From contig PXQL01000048.1 in the NCBI GenBank assembly GCA_003021335.1, positions 1 through 15,268 of the forward strand: a stretch of 15,268 bases of DNA, given 5' to 3'. The notes beneath the pieces are model-generated. The model searched no databases. It had not been told where the DNA came from and worked only from the letters and a program-made list of their open reading frames with translations. The position numbers and the translations under genes were made by a program. Of this stretch, positions 1-7,147 are shown piece by piece. How positions within the stretch are numbered: the first letter of the stretch is position 1; every line of letters begins with the position of its first letter. This stretch comes from Halobacteriales archaeon QH_10_67_13 (GTDB taxonomy: Archaea > Halobacteriota > Halobacteria > Halobacteriales > Haloarculaceae).

Positions 1-74
1 CCGAGCCGCAGGCCTCGCTGGTGCCAGAACAGGGTCGTCGGATCGGCCGTCTCGGCCGTCGGAGAACTGCTCAT
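1..74 (-). CDS. Probable photolyase/cryptochrome, N-terminal fragment (cut by window edge)
   Basis: Only the first 24 codons are inside the window; the ATG is at 74 and the gene runs off the left edge. After a short polar leader the peptide reads TLFWHQRGLRLG (residues 14-25, the last codon incomplete), which resembles the start of the FAD-binding DNA photolyase/cryptochrome family, usually of the form LFWHRRDLR followed by an Asp. If correct, the product repairs UV pyrimidine dimers using light or acts as a cryptochrome. It lies 44 bases downstream of endonuclease III on the same strand, which would make a small DNA-repair pair. The match rests on about ten residues and departs from the usual motif (QRG for RRD), so the call is tentative. 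Confidence 0.5.
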   Translation of the reverse strand, partial: MSSSPTAETADPTTLFWHQRGLRL

Positions 75-118
75 ACGTACGGTACGCTCGACGGGGCCTG
101 TATGCTTCGATCCGTGAT

Positions 119-898
119 TTAGCTGTGGGCCGCGCAGTCACAGTACCGCTCGCAGACCGGATTCACACAGTCCGGCGAGCGCGCGCTGCAGTACTCCCGG
201 CCGTGTTGGATCAAGAGGACGTGCAGCGGATAAATCAGATCGTCCGGGACGAGCCCGTCGAGGACCTCGTGGGCGCGCTGGTTGGTCGCCGACTCGGGAA
301 CGAGTCCGAACCGCTTCGAGACCCGTTCGACATGGGTGTCGACGGCCATCGTCGGCTTCCCGAAATGAAAGTTCAAGACGACGCTCGCGGTCTTGGGACC
401 GACGCCCTTGATATCGGTGAGCCAGGCCTTCGCGGCGGTCGTCTCCATCGCGTCGAGGAAGGCAAGCGAGTAGGCGCCGCCGGTCTCCTCGCGGATCGCG
501 GCCAGGGCGCGCTGTATTCGGCTTGCTTTCTGGTTCGGCAGTCCGGCGACCCGGATCGTCTCGGCCAGCTCGTCGTGATCGGCCCGCTCGATCGCGGCGA
601 AATCGGGATACTGGTCGAACAGCGCCTCGGCGGCTCGGCGGGTGTTCGCGTCAGCGACGTTCTGTGAGAGGATCGTCGTGAGCAGCTGGCGAACGCCCTC
701 GCCGGGCTCGCCGCCGTGTGCACCGTCGCCGTCGGTCCGCTCGACGGACCCATGGAGGCCGACGAGCTCTTCGTGGAGTTCCCTGACCGCTGGCTCGGTC
801 CAGTCCCCGACGCCCGCTTCCGTTCGGTCCTCGGCTGCATCCCCATCCCCATCCGCGTCTGCGTCTGCTCCCATACCACTGTGTCGAGCGTCGGCCAT
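119..898 (-). CDS. nth: Endonuclease III (DNA glycosylase/AP lyase)
   Basis: This is a 259-residue base-excision-repair enzyme that removes oxidised pyrimidines and nicks at the abasic site. A helix-hairpin-helix at about residues 160-175 (LTDIKGVGPKTAS) carries the catalytic Lys169, and the catalytic Asp187 sits in AVDTHVERV. The C-terminus has a Cys cluster (C237, C244, C249, C253, C255) suited to the [4Fe-4S] cluster, with spacing looser than the bacterial C-x6-C-x2-C-x5-C form. The frame stays open to 1411, but the upstream part is arginine- and proline-rich shadow; the ATG at 898 gives a normal length and leaves an Asp-rich haloarchaeal N-terminal tail of about 30 residues. An internal Met at 874 is an alternative start. 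The small ORF beginning around 910 is divergent from it. Confidence 0.95.
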   Translation of the reverse strand: MADARHSGMGADADADGDGDAAEDRTEAGVGDWTEPAVRELHEELVGLHGSVERTDGDGAHGGEPGEGVRQLLTTILSQNVADANTRRAAEALFDQYPDFAAIERADHDELAETIRVAGLPNQKASRIQRALAAIREETGGAYSLAFLDAMETTAAKAWLTDIKGVGPKTASVVLNFHFGKPTMAVDTHVERVSKRFGLVPESATNQRAHEVLDGLVPDDLIYPLHVLLIQHGREYCSARSPDCVNPVCERYCDCAAHS

Positions 899-915
899 TT
901 CAACGCCGTGGATCG

Positions 916-1185
916 AATCCGCTTGCCGCCGCAGACCGGCTCCGGCCACTTGCCTTCCGGGAGCCGGCCGACGTCCTCCACGGCGACAAGCTGTACACGG
1001 TCTACGAGATCGCCCGGCTGCTCCAGGGGCTCGACCCCGACGCTGAGCTGGATCCGGCCACCGAAGACATCCTGTTGGACTGGGCGATTCCGTGGATGGT
1101 GACGAACGCGGAGGCTCTTGTCTTCGCGGAACCGGCGACCGACGACGAGCCCGGCTACTACGGGCTCGCGGCCGACCGGGGATGA
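916..1185 (+). CDS. Small conserved haloarchaeal protein (DUF5827-like), start codon not identifiable
   Basis: The frame ending in TGA at 1183-1185 is open back to a stop at 784-786. It encodes an acidic, protein-like peptide with LRPLAFREPADVLHGDKLY, then YEIARLLQGLDPDAEL, DWAIPWMVTNAE and a C-terminal TDDEPGYYGL. This looks like the roughly 100-residue haloarchaeal family I know as DUF5827 (from memory; the number is uncertain). The function is unknown. Its stop overlaps the start of the next gene (ATGA at 1182), so the two are translationally coupled. No ATG, GTG or TTG occurs in this frame before the conserved part; a GTG at 908 is in a different frame. The 5' end is therefore broken, missing one or a few bases, or uses a non-standard start. 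The stated start is only where the conserved-looking peptide begins. Confidence 0.55.
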   Translation, partial: NPLAAADRLRPLAFREPADVLHGDKLYTVYEIARLLQGLDPDAELDPATEDILLDWAIPWMVTNAEALVFAEPATDDEPGYYGLAADRG

Positions 1186-1991
1186 CGCTGCTGGTCGCGG
1201 GTGCCGACCGCGTTGACGCCGGCAAGACCACCGTCTCGGCCGGCCTGATCGCCCATGCCGATGCCGTCGGGTTCAAGCCTCGGGCCGGCAACGACTGGTG
1301 GTTCCACCACGACGACTGCTTGCGCGCGCTCGGCGAATCGTCGCTGTATGGCGGCGACGCCCGGACGCTTGTCGCGGCCGCGCCCGGCGAGCTCCGCCCC
1401 GAAGCGATCAACCCGATCCACCGGCTCTGGCGGCCGGCACCCGGCAGCGGTCCCGGCCTGCTCGGTCAGGACGACCGGGAGTTCGTCCTCGATCGGGTCG
1501 GCGACGCCTACGTTCGCAACGCTCGTGCGAGCGTTCCCGACCGGGTTCGCGAGGCCCTCCCGATCGCGGACGCGACCGTCGTCGACTCCGTCGAGGAGCT
1601 TAACGCCGCGATCGAGCGGTACCACCTGCCGGCGCTCGATGGGCTGACCCAGACGATCGAAGCGACCGACCGGGCGGTCGTCGAGTCTTACGGCGACGTG
1701 GCCCGACCGATCCGTGATCTTGTCCCCACGGCGGTGGCGGTCGTCGAGCCCGGCCGGGTACGACTCTACGACGGCGACCGCTACGCCGACGCCTGCACGA
1801 TCGCGAGCGGCAGCGCCAGCCCGCTCACGGGTCAACTCGAGGAGTTCGTGTCGGGGGTAACCGAGCTGATCGATCCGATCGAGACGTTTCAGACGGCGTC
1901 GCTGGACCGGCGAACCCGCGAAGACCCGGATCGGATCGCCGCCGCCTACGACCGCGTGTACCGACGGCTGCTCGCGGCCGCCGGCTGGTGA
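1182..1991 (+). CDS. Predicted P-loop ATPase/GTPase, BioD/MinD-like
   Basis: This is a 269-residue soluble protein. Residues 7-17 read GADRVDAGKTT, a Walker A of the type found in dethiobiotin synthetase and other SIMIBI-class P-loop proteins. The rest is acidic and has no membrane segments. The ATG at 1182 was chosen because the P-loop follows within six residues and because it overlaps the preceding stop (ATGA); the frame is open further upstream only as Arg-rich shadow. I recognise it as a haloarchaeal predicted ATPase/GTPase family without an assigned reaction. The coupled partner upstream is also uncharacterised, so the pair may work together. It is not BioD itself: the biotin-pathway residues are not evident and no other biotin gene is nearby. 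Confidence 0.85.
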   Translation: MTLLVAGADRVDAGKTTVSAGLIAHADAVGFKPRAGNDWWFHHDDCLRALGESSLYGGDARTLVAAAPGELRPEAINPIHRLWRPAPGSGPGLLGQDDREFVLDRVGDAYVRNARASVPDRVREALPIADATVVDSVEELNAAIERYHLPALDGLTQTIEATDRAVVESYGDVARPIRDLVPTAVAVVEPGRVRLYDGDRYADACTIASGSASPLTGQLEEFVSGVTELIDPIETFQTASLDRRTREDPDRIAAAYDRVYRRLLAAAGW

Positions 1992-2067
1992 CGCCGACAG
2001 ACGGCTCGGCGGGCCGGGAGCGGACCCATAACGATATGTGCGCCGACGTACAAGATCCGGGTAACCA

Positions 2068-2640
2068 ATGTCCGGGACGGAAACACCGACCGTGCTCGTC
2101 GTCGAGGACGAGGCGGATCTGGTCGAGATGTACGAGCTCTGGCTCGCCGGGGAGTACGACATCCGGACGGCACTCGACGGCCAGACCGGACTCGAGGCAC
2201 TCGACGCCGAGGTCGATGTCGTGATCCTCGACCGCCGGATGCCGGGACTGTCCGGCGACGAGGTCCTCAAGCACATCGACGCCGAGGGATTCGACTGTCG
2301 AGTCGCGATGGTCACCGCCGTCGAGCCGGACTTCGATATCCTGGAGATGGGGTTCGACGCGTACCTGCCAAAGCCCGTCGGCCAAGAGCAGCTCCGAACC
2401 ACGGTCGAGCGACTCCTCGAACGGGCGGCCTACGACAACCGGCTCCAGGAGTACTACGCCTTAGTCGAAAAACAGGCGACCCTTGAGGCGACCAAGCGAC
2501 GCGTCGAGCTCGCAAACAGCGAGGAGTACGACCGGCTCACCGAGCGTATCGACCACCTCCAGACCGAGTTCGGTCGCATCGACAGCGACGAGGAGTTCAT
2601 CGCCACGATCCAACAGATCGAGAGCCATGATCGAGGGTAA
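2068..2640 (+). CDS. Response regulator with receiver and HalX domains
   Basis: This is a 190-residue two-component response regulator. The receiver domain (about residues 7-113) has the acidic pair E13/D14, the phospho-acceptor Asp55 in VVILDRRMPG, Thr83 in MVTAVE and Lys102 in LPKPVG, so it looks fully active. The C-terminal 70 residues (about 115-185) are predicted helical and charged and match the HalX domain, which is restricted to haloarchaea. There is no DNA-binding domain of bacterial type. No histidine kinase is in the window. The stop overlaps the next gene by 14 bases, indicating co-expression with the KaiC-like protein. An AT-rich patch at 2026-2037 (cataacgatatg) is a possible promoter element, but weak. 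Confidence 0.93.
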   Translation: MSGTETPTVLVVEDEADLVEMYELWLAGEYDIRTALDGQTGLEALDAEVDVVILDRRMPGLSGDEVLKHIDAEGFDCRVAMVTAVEPDFDILEMGFDAYLPKPVGQEQLRTTVERLLERAAYDNRLQEYYALVEKQATLEATKRRVELANSEEYDRLTERIDHLQTEFGRIDSDEEFIATIQQIESHDRG

Positions 2641-3319
2641 CGCGGCGACCTACGACCTCTCCGAGGGTCTCCCGGTCGAGACGGCGCAGTCGATCCAGCC
2701 CGGCACGAGCCTGCTGATCAGCGGGCCGCCGATGGCGGGGACCGAGGACCTCGTCGTCGACCTGCTCGCCAACGGCGCCAGGCGCGGCGAGGGGACCGTT
2801 GTGGTCACGACCGGGAACAGCGCCCCGGCGGCCGTCGCGGCCGTCACCGACAGGGTCCCCGAGGCTGACCCGCGTCGGATCGTCGCCGTCGACGCCCGGT
2901 CGGGTGGCGGGGACACGGGCGGCGGATCCCAGACCGACGCCGGCGCGACGGTGTACCGCGCTGACGCTCCCTCTGACATGACCGGGATCGGGGTCGGGAT
3001 CACGAACGGCTTCGACCGGCTCGCTGAGACCGGCGTCGAGCGGGGCCGGCTCGGACTCACGTCGCTGTCGACGATGCTCGCGTACTCGAACCGGGAGGCC
3101 GTGTTCAAGTTCTGTCACGCCCTCTCCTCGCGGCTGGAGTCGGTCGGGTACGTCGGCCTGTTCGCGATCGACGCGGCCGCACACGACGACCAGACGCTGC
3201 AGGTGCTCAAGCAGGCCTTCGACGGTGTCGTCGAGCTTCGGGAACGCGACGGCGCCCGCGAGGTCCGGCTCGGCGGCGTCCAGCCTACGCCTACCGACTG
3301 GGTTCCGCTCGCGGAGTAA
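2627..3319 (+). CDS. KaiC/RecA-superfamily ATPase-like protein (HTR-like), degenerate P-loop
   Basis: This 230-residue protein resembles the haloarchaeal RecA-superfamily/KaiC-like proteins often found beside receiver or signal-transduction genes. The N-terminal strand-loop ISGPPMAGTEDLVVDLL (residues 31-47) aligns with the Walker A region, but the invariant Lys and Ser/Thr are replaced by Thr39 and Glu40. The C-terminal half (LGLTSLSTMLAYSN, GLFAIDAAAHDD) keeps the fold-like pattern of this family. The start at ATG 2627 lies inside the end of the HalX gene, giving a 14-base overlap; the frame is open upstream only as shadow. It may be a nucleotide-independent signalling partner of the HalX regulator rather than an active ATPase. 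The family assignment is good; the function is inference. Confidence 0.82.
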   Translation: MIEGNAATYDLSEGLPVETAQSIQPGTSLLISGPPMAGTEDLVVDLLANGARRGEGTVVVTTGNSAPAAVAAVTDRVPEADPRRIVAVDARSGGGDTGGGSQTDAGATVYRADAPSDMTGIGVGITNGFDRLAETGVERGRLGLTSLSTMLAYSNREAVFKFCHALSSRLESVGYVGLFAIDAAAHDDQTLQVLKQAFDGVVELRERDGAREVRLGGVQPTPTDWVPLAE

Positions 3320-3361
3320 CCGCGCGCTCGGGGGCGATCTCGCAACGGGCGGGGAAAAGCG

Positions 3362-3368
3362 CATATTA
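3362..3368 (+). promoter_or_regulatory. TATA-like element for alaX
   Basis: The sequence catatta lies 22-28 bases ahead of the ATG at 3390 inside GC-rich DNA. This is the right distance for a leaderless haloarchaeal promoter. It suggests that alaX is transcribed on its own, separate from the KaiC-like gene 70 bases upstream. Confidence 0.5.
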
Positions 3369-3389
3369 CCGGCGGTCCCAACACGGGTT

Positions 3390-4057
3390 ATGACGGAGCT
3401 GCGCTACTTGCCCGACGACGACGGCACCACCTCCTTTACCGGCACCGTGACCGAAGCCACCCCCGAGTACGTCGTCCTGGAGGGGACTTACTTCTACCCG
3501 GAGGGTGGCGGCCAGCCAGCCGACCGCGGGGTGCTCTCCTGGGAGGACGGTCGCGCGGAGGTTGGGGACGTGTACAAGTCCCACGGCGACGTGCGCCACG
3601 AGATCGCGGAGCTAACCGGCGAGGTGCCCGGTCCCGGAACGACCGTCGAGGCGGAGATCGACGCCGGGCGCCGACAGACGCTCAGCCGGATGCACACCGC
3701 TCAGCACGTCGTCTCCCGGGTGGTCCTCGACGAGTACGGCGCGACCACCGCCGGCAACCAGGTCCACGCCGACCGTTCCCGGATCGACTTCGAGCCGGTT
3801 TCCTTCGACGAGGACGACGTGGCGCTGATCGAGGACCGGAGCAACGCCGCCATCGAGCGCGACCCGTCGGTCACCAAGGAACACCGCCCCCGCGACCGGG
3901 TCGAGCGCGAGGTCGAGGAGGGGCGGGCGCTGCTGGATCTGATCCCGGACTCGGTCGATCCGCTCCGGGTGGTCGAGATTGAGGAGTTCGACACATCGTG
4001 AACCGCACTTCGAAAGGCGAGGACACCGAGCGCATCGAGTTCATCCTTGAGGACTAA
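3390..4057 (+). pseudogene. alaX: Alanyl-tRNA editing protein AlaX with internal deletion and frameshift
   Basis: AlaX hydrolyses mischarged Ser- or Gly-tRNA(Ala) in trans. The first 203 codons (3390-4001) are a normal start of the family: FYPEGGGQPADRG (residues 35-47), the zinc-binding HTAQH (H102, H106), and GNQVHADRSRIDFE. The peptide stops at VVEIEEFDTS, just where homologues continue into the Cys-x3-His zinc motif (CGGTH type). Immediately after, in another frame (3998-4057), the DNA encodes NRTSKGEDTERIEFILED, which fits the extreme C-terminus of haloarchaeal AlaX. About 20 codons holding CGGTH are thus missing and the frame is shifted (missing length 3n+1). As written, the product lacks two of its four zinc ligands and should be inactive. 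A sequence or assembly error is an alternative to a true lesion. Confidence 0.85.
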
Positions 4058-4067
4058 CCGGCGTCCG

Positions 4068-4080
4068 CGGAAAGAAAGAG
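4068..4080 (-). terminator. Possible T-rich terminator after the metal-dependent regulator
   Basis: On the minus strand this reads ctctttctttccg, a pyrimidine/T-rich run starting 18 bases past the regulator's stop codon and unlike the surrounding GC-rich DNA. Archaeal termination commonly occurs at T-rich tracts. There is no convincing hairpin, so the call is weak. Confidence 0.3.
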
Positions 4081-4097
4081 TCCGGCCGAGTCGACGG

Positions 4098-4787
4098 TCA
4101 TGCCAAGCCGTTGGGCTCGCGCCGTTCCTCTGCACCGGTCACGAGGATCGTCCCGGCAATCGCGTCGGGAACGGCGATGGGTTCGCTTCCCTCGGGAACG
4201 ACGGTCGTGACGCCGATCGGCGCGATCTCCTCGATCGCAAGCGTCGTTCCTGGCGTGATCCCCGATTCCTCTAAGTACGCGAGCTCGTCGGGATCGTCGT
4301 CACGGACCCGCTCGACGACGACAGTCTCGCCCTCCTGTCGGTCCGCGAGGGTCGTCCCGTCGACTCCCGCGATCGGATCGAGGCTGTCGGCCGGGATTGG
4401 ATCCCCGTGAGGATCGACCTCAGGATCGTCGAGTCGGTCGGCGACCCGGCGCTCGAACTCCTCGCTGATATGATGTTCGAGCCGGTCGGCCTCGTCGTGG
4501 ACCTCGCTCCAGTCGTAGCCGAGCCGCTCGGCGAGGTAGGTCTCGATCAGCCGGTGGTGACGGAGGATCTCGAGGGCGACAGTTTCGCCCTCCGGCGTGA
4601 GCTCGACGCCCCGGTACTTTTCCCGGTCGAGCAGGCTCTTTTCGGCGAGGCTCTCGAGCATGCTGGTCGCCGTTGGTGCCGTCACGTCGAGCGCGTCGGC
4701 GACCGCCGAGGTCGCGACCGGGCCCCCGCCGCGGCGCTGGAGCTCGTAGACCGCCTTCAGATAATCCTCCATCTTCGCGCTCAGCAT
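4098..4787 (-). CDS. Metal-dependent transcriptional regulator, DtxR/MntR family
   Basis: This 229-residue regulator belongs to the family that represses metal-uptake genes when Mn or Fe is bound. The N-terminal winged helix (about residues 5-65) starts MEDYLKAVYEL, with recognition-helix region TAPTATSMLESLAEK. The dimer/metal domain has HHRLIETYL (H78, E82) and EVHDEADRLEHHIS (H97, D101, E104, H105). The C-terminal 75 residues look like a FeoA/SH3-type domain. The first metal ligand position is Asp8 (as in MntR) rather than Met10 of DtxR, and Cys102 of DtxR is Asp101 here, which favours Mn sensing; this is inference from family knowledge. The ATG at 4787 gives the canonical N-terminus; upstream frame is shadow. 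It follows the HD gene by 49 bases on the same strand but has its own promoter-like site. Confidence 0.9.
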   Translation of the reverse strand: MLSAKMEDYLKAVYELQRRGGGPVATSAVADALDVTAPTATSMLESLAEKSLLDREKYRGVELTPEGETVALEILRHHRLIETYLAERLGYDWSEVHDEADRLEHHISEEFERRVADRLDDPEVDPHGDPIPADSLDPIAGVDGTTLADRQEGETVVVERVRDDDPDELAYLEESGITPGTTLAIEEIAPIGVTTVVPEGSEPIAVPDAIAGTILVTGAEERREPNGLA

Positions 4788-4788
4788 A

Positions 4789-4818
4789 CCTATGATAGGC
4801 CGATCGGGGGCAAAAACC
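4789..4818 (-). promoter_or_regulatory. Promoter and perfect palindrome at the regulator start
   Basis: The minus strand has GGTTTTTG at 4811-4818, 24-31 bases ahead of the ATG at 4787, a good position for a TATA box. Between it and the start codon, at 4789-4799, is the perfect 11-base palindrome CCTATGATAGG, one base from the ATG and so at or near the expected transcription start. A palindrome here could be an operator for autorepression by the encoded DtxR-family protein. The binding role is inference. Confidence 0.45.
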
Positions 4819-4836
4819 TGCGGGTCCGCCGGTTCG

Positions 4837-6069
4837 TCACGCCCGGTCGGTGAAGGCCCCGAGCGTGGCGTTGATCCCCTGGCTGTCTTCCTGAACGATC
4901 GCCCCTTGCTGGTCGATCCCAAGCTCCCGGACGGCGGCGTCGCCGACCCGGTCGCGCGTCGCCGCGGGAGCGTAGACGCCGAACCGCCAGTGGTCTCTCT
5001 GTGCCCGGCGGAGCGCCCCCACGAGCGTCGATTGCTCGCCGAGCTGTCGAATCTCGCCGTTTACGAGCACGCGGCTGGTCGTCTCGGTCATCGACGGCTC
5101 CGGTGGGCTGTCGACGATCACCTCGGTCTCCTCGACGTCCGCGGCCTCGGCCACCTCGCGTTCGAGTGTTCGGATCCGGTCGTGGTCGGCACCCCGCAGC
5201 CGGTCGGGGACAGTATCGAACTCCGCCCACACCGCCCGCTTGTACAGCCGCCGCGTGTCGAGCCGGCGGGCGTACTCGCGGGTTGTGTCACACTCCCGGA
5301 GTGCGGTACGGAGTCCGTAATCGTCCATCCGCCGGAGCGTGTGGGCGTCGACGGCGTCGGCGGCCAGCAGCCGTTCGCTGGCCCGCCGGAGCATCGCCTT
5401 CGCGATCCGGGCGACGTGGTGTGCGTATACCGTCGGGTTCATCAGCGCCCGCGAGACCAGCAGCGACTCGGCGGTCTGGACGTTGCCCTCGCCGAGTACC
5501 AACTCGCCGTCGATCAGCCGCAACGCCCTGATCAACCGACCGTGATCGATGGTGCCGTAGGGAACGCCGGTGTGGTGGGCGTCTCGCACCAAGTAATCCA
5601 TCCGGTCGACGTCGAGTTCGCCCGAGACCAGGGCACCGAGGGGTCCCTCCCCGGCGATCAAGTCCGCCACCCGGTCGGGTTCGAGGTCGTGGTCTGTGAG
5701 CGCCGTCGCGACGGGGCCTGTCTCGAGCAGTCCGTGGACCTCGTCGTGGTACTTGCCGGTCTCTCGGTGCAGCAGCTCCTCTATGTTGTGACTGTAGGGT
5801 GGATGTCCGATGTCGTGTAGCAGCGCCGCGGCTCGCACGCGCTTTGCCCGCTGGCCCTCGACGCCGAGGTGTGCGAGCGCCCGGTCGGCGAGGTGGTAGA
5901 CGCCGATGCTGTGCTCGAAGCGAGTGTGGTTCGCGGACGGGTAGACGAGCACGGCCGTCCCCAGCTGCGTAATTCGGCGGAGCCGCTGGACCGCCGGCGT
6001 GTCGAGCAGCGCCCGCGCCACGCCTGTCACCTCGATGTGGTCGTGGACGCTGTCTTTGATCGTCGCCAT
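4837..6069 (-). CDS. HD-domain phosphohydrolase (dNTPase/SAMHD1-like)
   Basis: This 410-residue metal-dependent phosphohydrolase belongs to the HD superfamily COG1078-like group, related to dGTPases and SAMHD1. The metal-binding set is visible: H53 in TRFEHSIGVYHLA, the HD pair H85-D86 in LLHDIGHPPYSH, and D155 in ELDVDRMDYLVRDA. The region DAHHTGVPYGTID (about 163-175) is also typical. The C-terminal 150 residues are acidic and less conserved. The start at ATG 6069 gives MATIKDSVHDHIEV, a normal family N-terminus; the frame stays open to 6369 as shadow. The substrate is not known; nucleotide or deoxynucleotide triphosphates are the family expectation. It is divergent from cofD and precedes the metal-dependent regulator. 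Confidence 0.92.
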   Translation of the reverse strand: MATIKDSVHDHIEVTGVARALLDTPAVQRLRRITQLGTAVLVYPSANHTRFEHSIGVYHLADRALAHLGVEGQRAKRVRAAALLHDIGHPPYSHNIEELLHRETGKYHDEVHGLLETGPVATALTDHDLEPDRVADLIAGEGPLGALVSGELDVDRMDYLVRDAHHTGVPYGTIDHGRLIRALRLIDGELVLGEGNVQTAESLLVSRALMNPTVYAHHVARIAKAMLRRASERLLAADAVDAHTLRRMDDYGLRTALRECDTTREYARRLDTRRLYKRAVWAEFDTVPDRLRGADHDRIRTLEREVAEAADVEETEVIVDSPPEPSMTETTSRVLVNGEIRQLGEQSTLVGALRRAQRDHWRFGVYAPAATRDRVGDAAVRELGIDQQGAIVQEDSQGINATLGAFTDRA

Positions 6070-6090
6070 ACTCTTGGTATGATCTGGAGC

Positions 6091-6097
6091 CCAAAAG
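6091..6097 (-). promoter_or_regulatory. TATA-like element for the HD gene
   Basis: The minus strand reads CTTTTGG 22-28 bases ahead of the ATG at 6069 in a GC-rich setting, the position expected for a leaderless haloarchaeal transcript. Confidence 0.4.
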
Positions 6098-6123
6098 CTT
6101 CGGCGACCGCCGGACGTCCGAAC

Positions 6124-6131
6124 CGTTTTGA
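6124..6131 (+). promoter_or_regulatory. TATA-like element for the cofD operon
   Basis: The sequence cgttttga lies 24-31 bases ahead of the cofD ATG at 6155 and is the best AT-rich element in the divergent region between the HD gene and cofD. It would drive all four genes to 9226. Confidence 0.4.
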
Positions 6132-6154
6132 GCGTTGCTCCCCCTAAACAGGAC

Positions 6155-7147
6155 ATGGTGACCGTTCTCTCCGGGGGCACCGGAACGCCGAAGCTCCTGT
6201 CGGGGGCCGGCTCGGTCTTTCCGCCCGAGGAGACGACGGTCGTCGCCAACACCGGCGACGACATCGAGCTCGGCGGCGCCCTGATCTGTCCTGATCTCGA
6301 CACGCTGTTGTACCTCGGCGGCGGGGAGCTCGACCAGGAGCTGTGGTGGGGGATCGACGAGGACACCACCGCGACTCATGAAGAACTTGCGAGGTTGGCC
6401 GAGGCCGCTGGCTACGAGTCGGGCCCGCGATACCTGCCGGCCGACCGCCAGACCGAAGGTCGGCAGATTGCCCGATGGCGGCGGTTCTCAGCGGTCGCGG
6501 AGTTCATGTACGTCGGTGACCGGGACCGCGCGGTCCATCTCACCCGCACCGGGCGCATCGACGAGGGGGCCTCGCTGACGACCGCGATCGCCGAGCTGGC
6601 GGCCGCGTTCGGCGTCCCCTGGGAGCTGCTGCCGATGAGCGACGATCCGGTCGCGACGATCATTCACACGCCCGATGGCCCACAGCACTTCCAGGAGTTC
6701 TGGGTGGCCCGTGGCGGCGAGCCGACGATCGAGGGCGTCGAGTTCCGCGGCGCTGGCCGGGCGTGCCCGACCGACCGGGTCGAGCGCGCACTCGAACAGC
6801 CGGTCGTGATCGGGCCATCGAACCCGGTCACGAGCATCGGCCCGATGCTGGCGCTCGAGGGCGTCGAGGCGGCGCTGGCCGAGGCGCCGGTCGTCGCCGT
6901 CTCGCCGTTCGTTGAGGACAGGGTCTTTTCGGGTCCCGCGGGGGAGCTGATGGCCGCGACTGGCCGCGAGCCCTCAACGGCTGGCGTCGCCGCGGCCTAC
7001 CCCTTCGTCGACGCGTTCGTTCTCGACGAGGCCGACGGAACAGAACTCGATCGCCCCGTCGTCCGGACCGACACGGAAATGAACGACGAAGCCGACGCGC
7101 GCCGGGTCGCCCAGGCGGTCGATGAGGCGCTGGCGGTGATCGCGTGA
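6155..7147 (+). CDS. cofD: 2-phospho-L-lactate transferase
   Basis: CofD transfers the phospholactyl-type moiety from its guanylyl-activated donor to 7,8-didemethyl-8-hydroxy-5-deazariboflavin, making F420-0. The 330-residue protein has the family's hallmarks: [13 protein letters not shown] at the N-terminus (residues 6-18), [30 protein letters not shown] near residue 160, and the late [14 protein letters not shown]. The ATG at 6155 places the glycine-rich loop directly after the first strand; an upstream Met at 6128 would lie on the TATA-like site. Its stop overlaps the next gene's start (GTGA at 7144-7147), making cofD the first gene of a translationally coupled operon. F420 is general in haloarchaea. 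The sequence looks intact. Confidence 0.96.
   Translation: MVTVLSGGTGTPKLLSGAGSVFPPEETTVVANTGDDIELGGALICPDLDTLLYLGGGELDQELWWGIDEDTTATHEELARLAEAAGYESGPRYLPADRQTEGRQIARWRRFSAVAEFMYVGDRDRAVHLTRTGRIDEGASLTTAIAELAAAFGVPWELLPMSDDPVATIIHTPDGPQHFQEFWVARGGEPTIEGVEFRGAGRACPTDRVERALEQPVVIGPSNPVTSIGPMLALEGVEAALAEAPVVAVSPFVEDRVFSGPAGELMAATGREPSTAGVAAAYPFVDAFVLDEADGTELDRPVVRTDTEMNDEADARRVAQAVDEALAVIA

Noticed and set aside
1158..2402. 414-codon open frame on the minus strand across the ATPase and HalX genes
   Set aside because: Arg/Ser/Pro-rich, spans two well-supported plus-strand genes and has no recognisable motif; a typical third-position GC artefact.
6067..6081. Inverted repeat catac-tcttg-gtatg at the HD gene start
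   Set aside because: Arms are 5 bases and one overlaps the start codon; too weak to call an operator.
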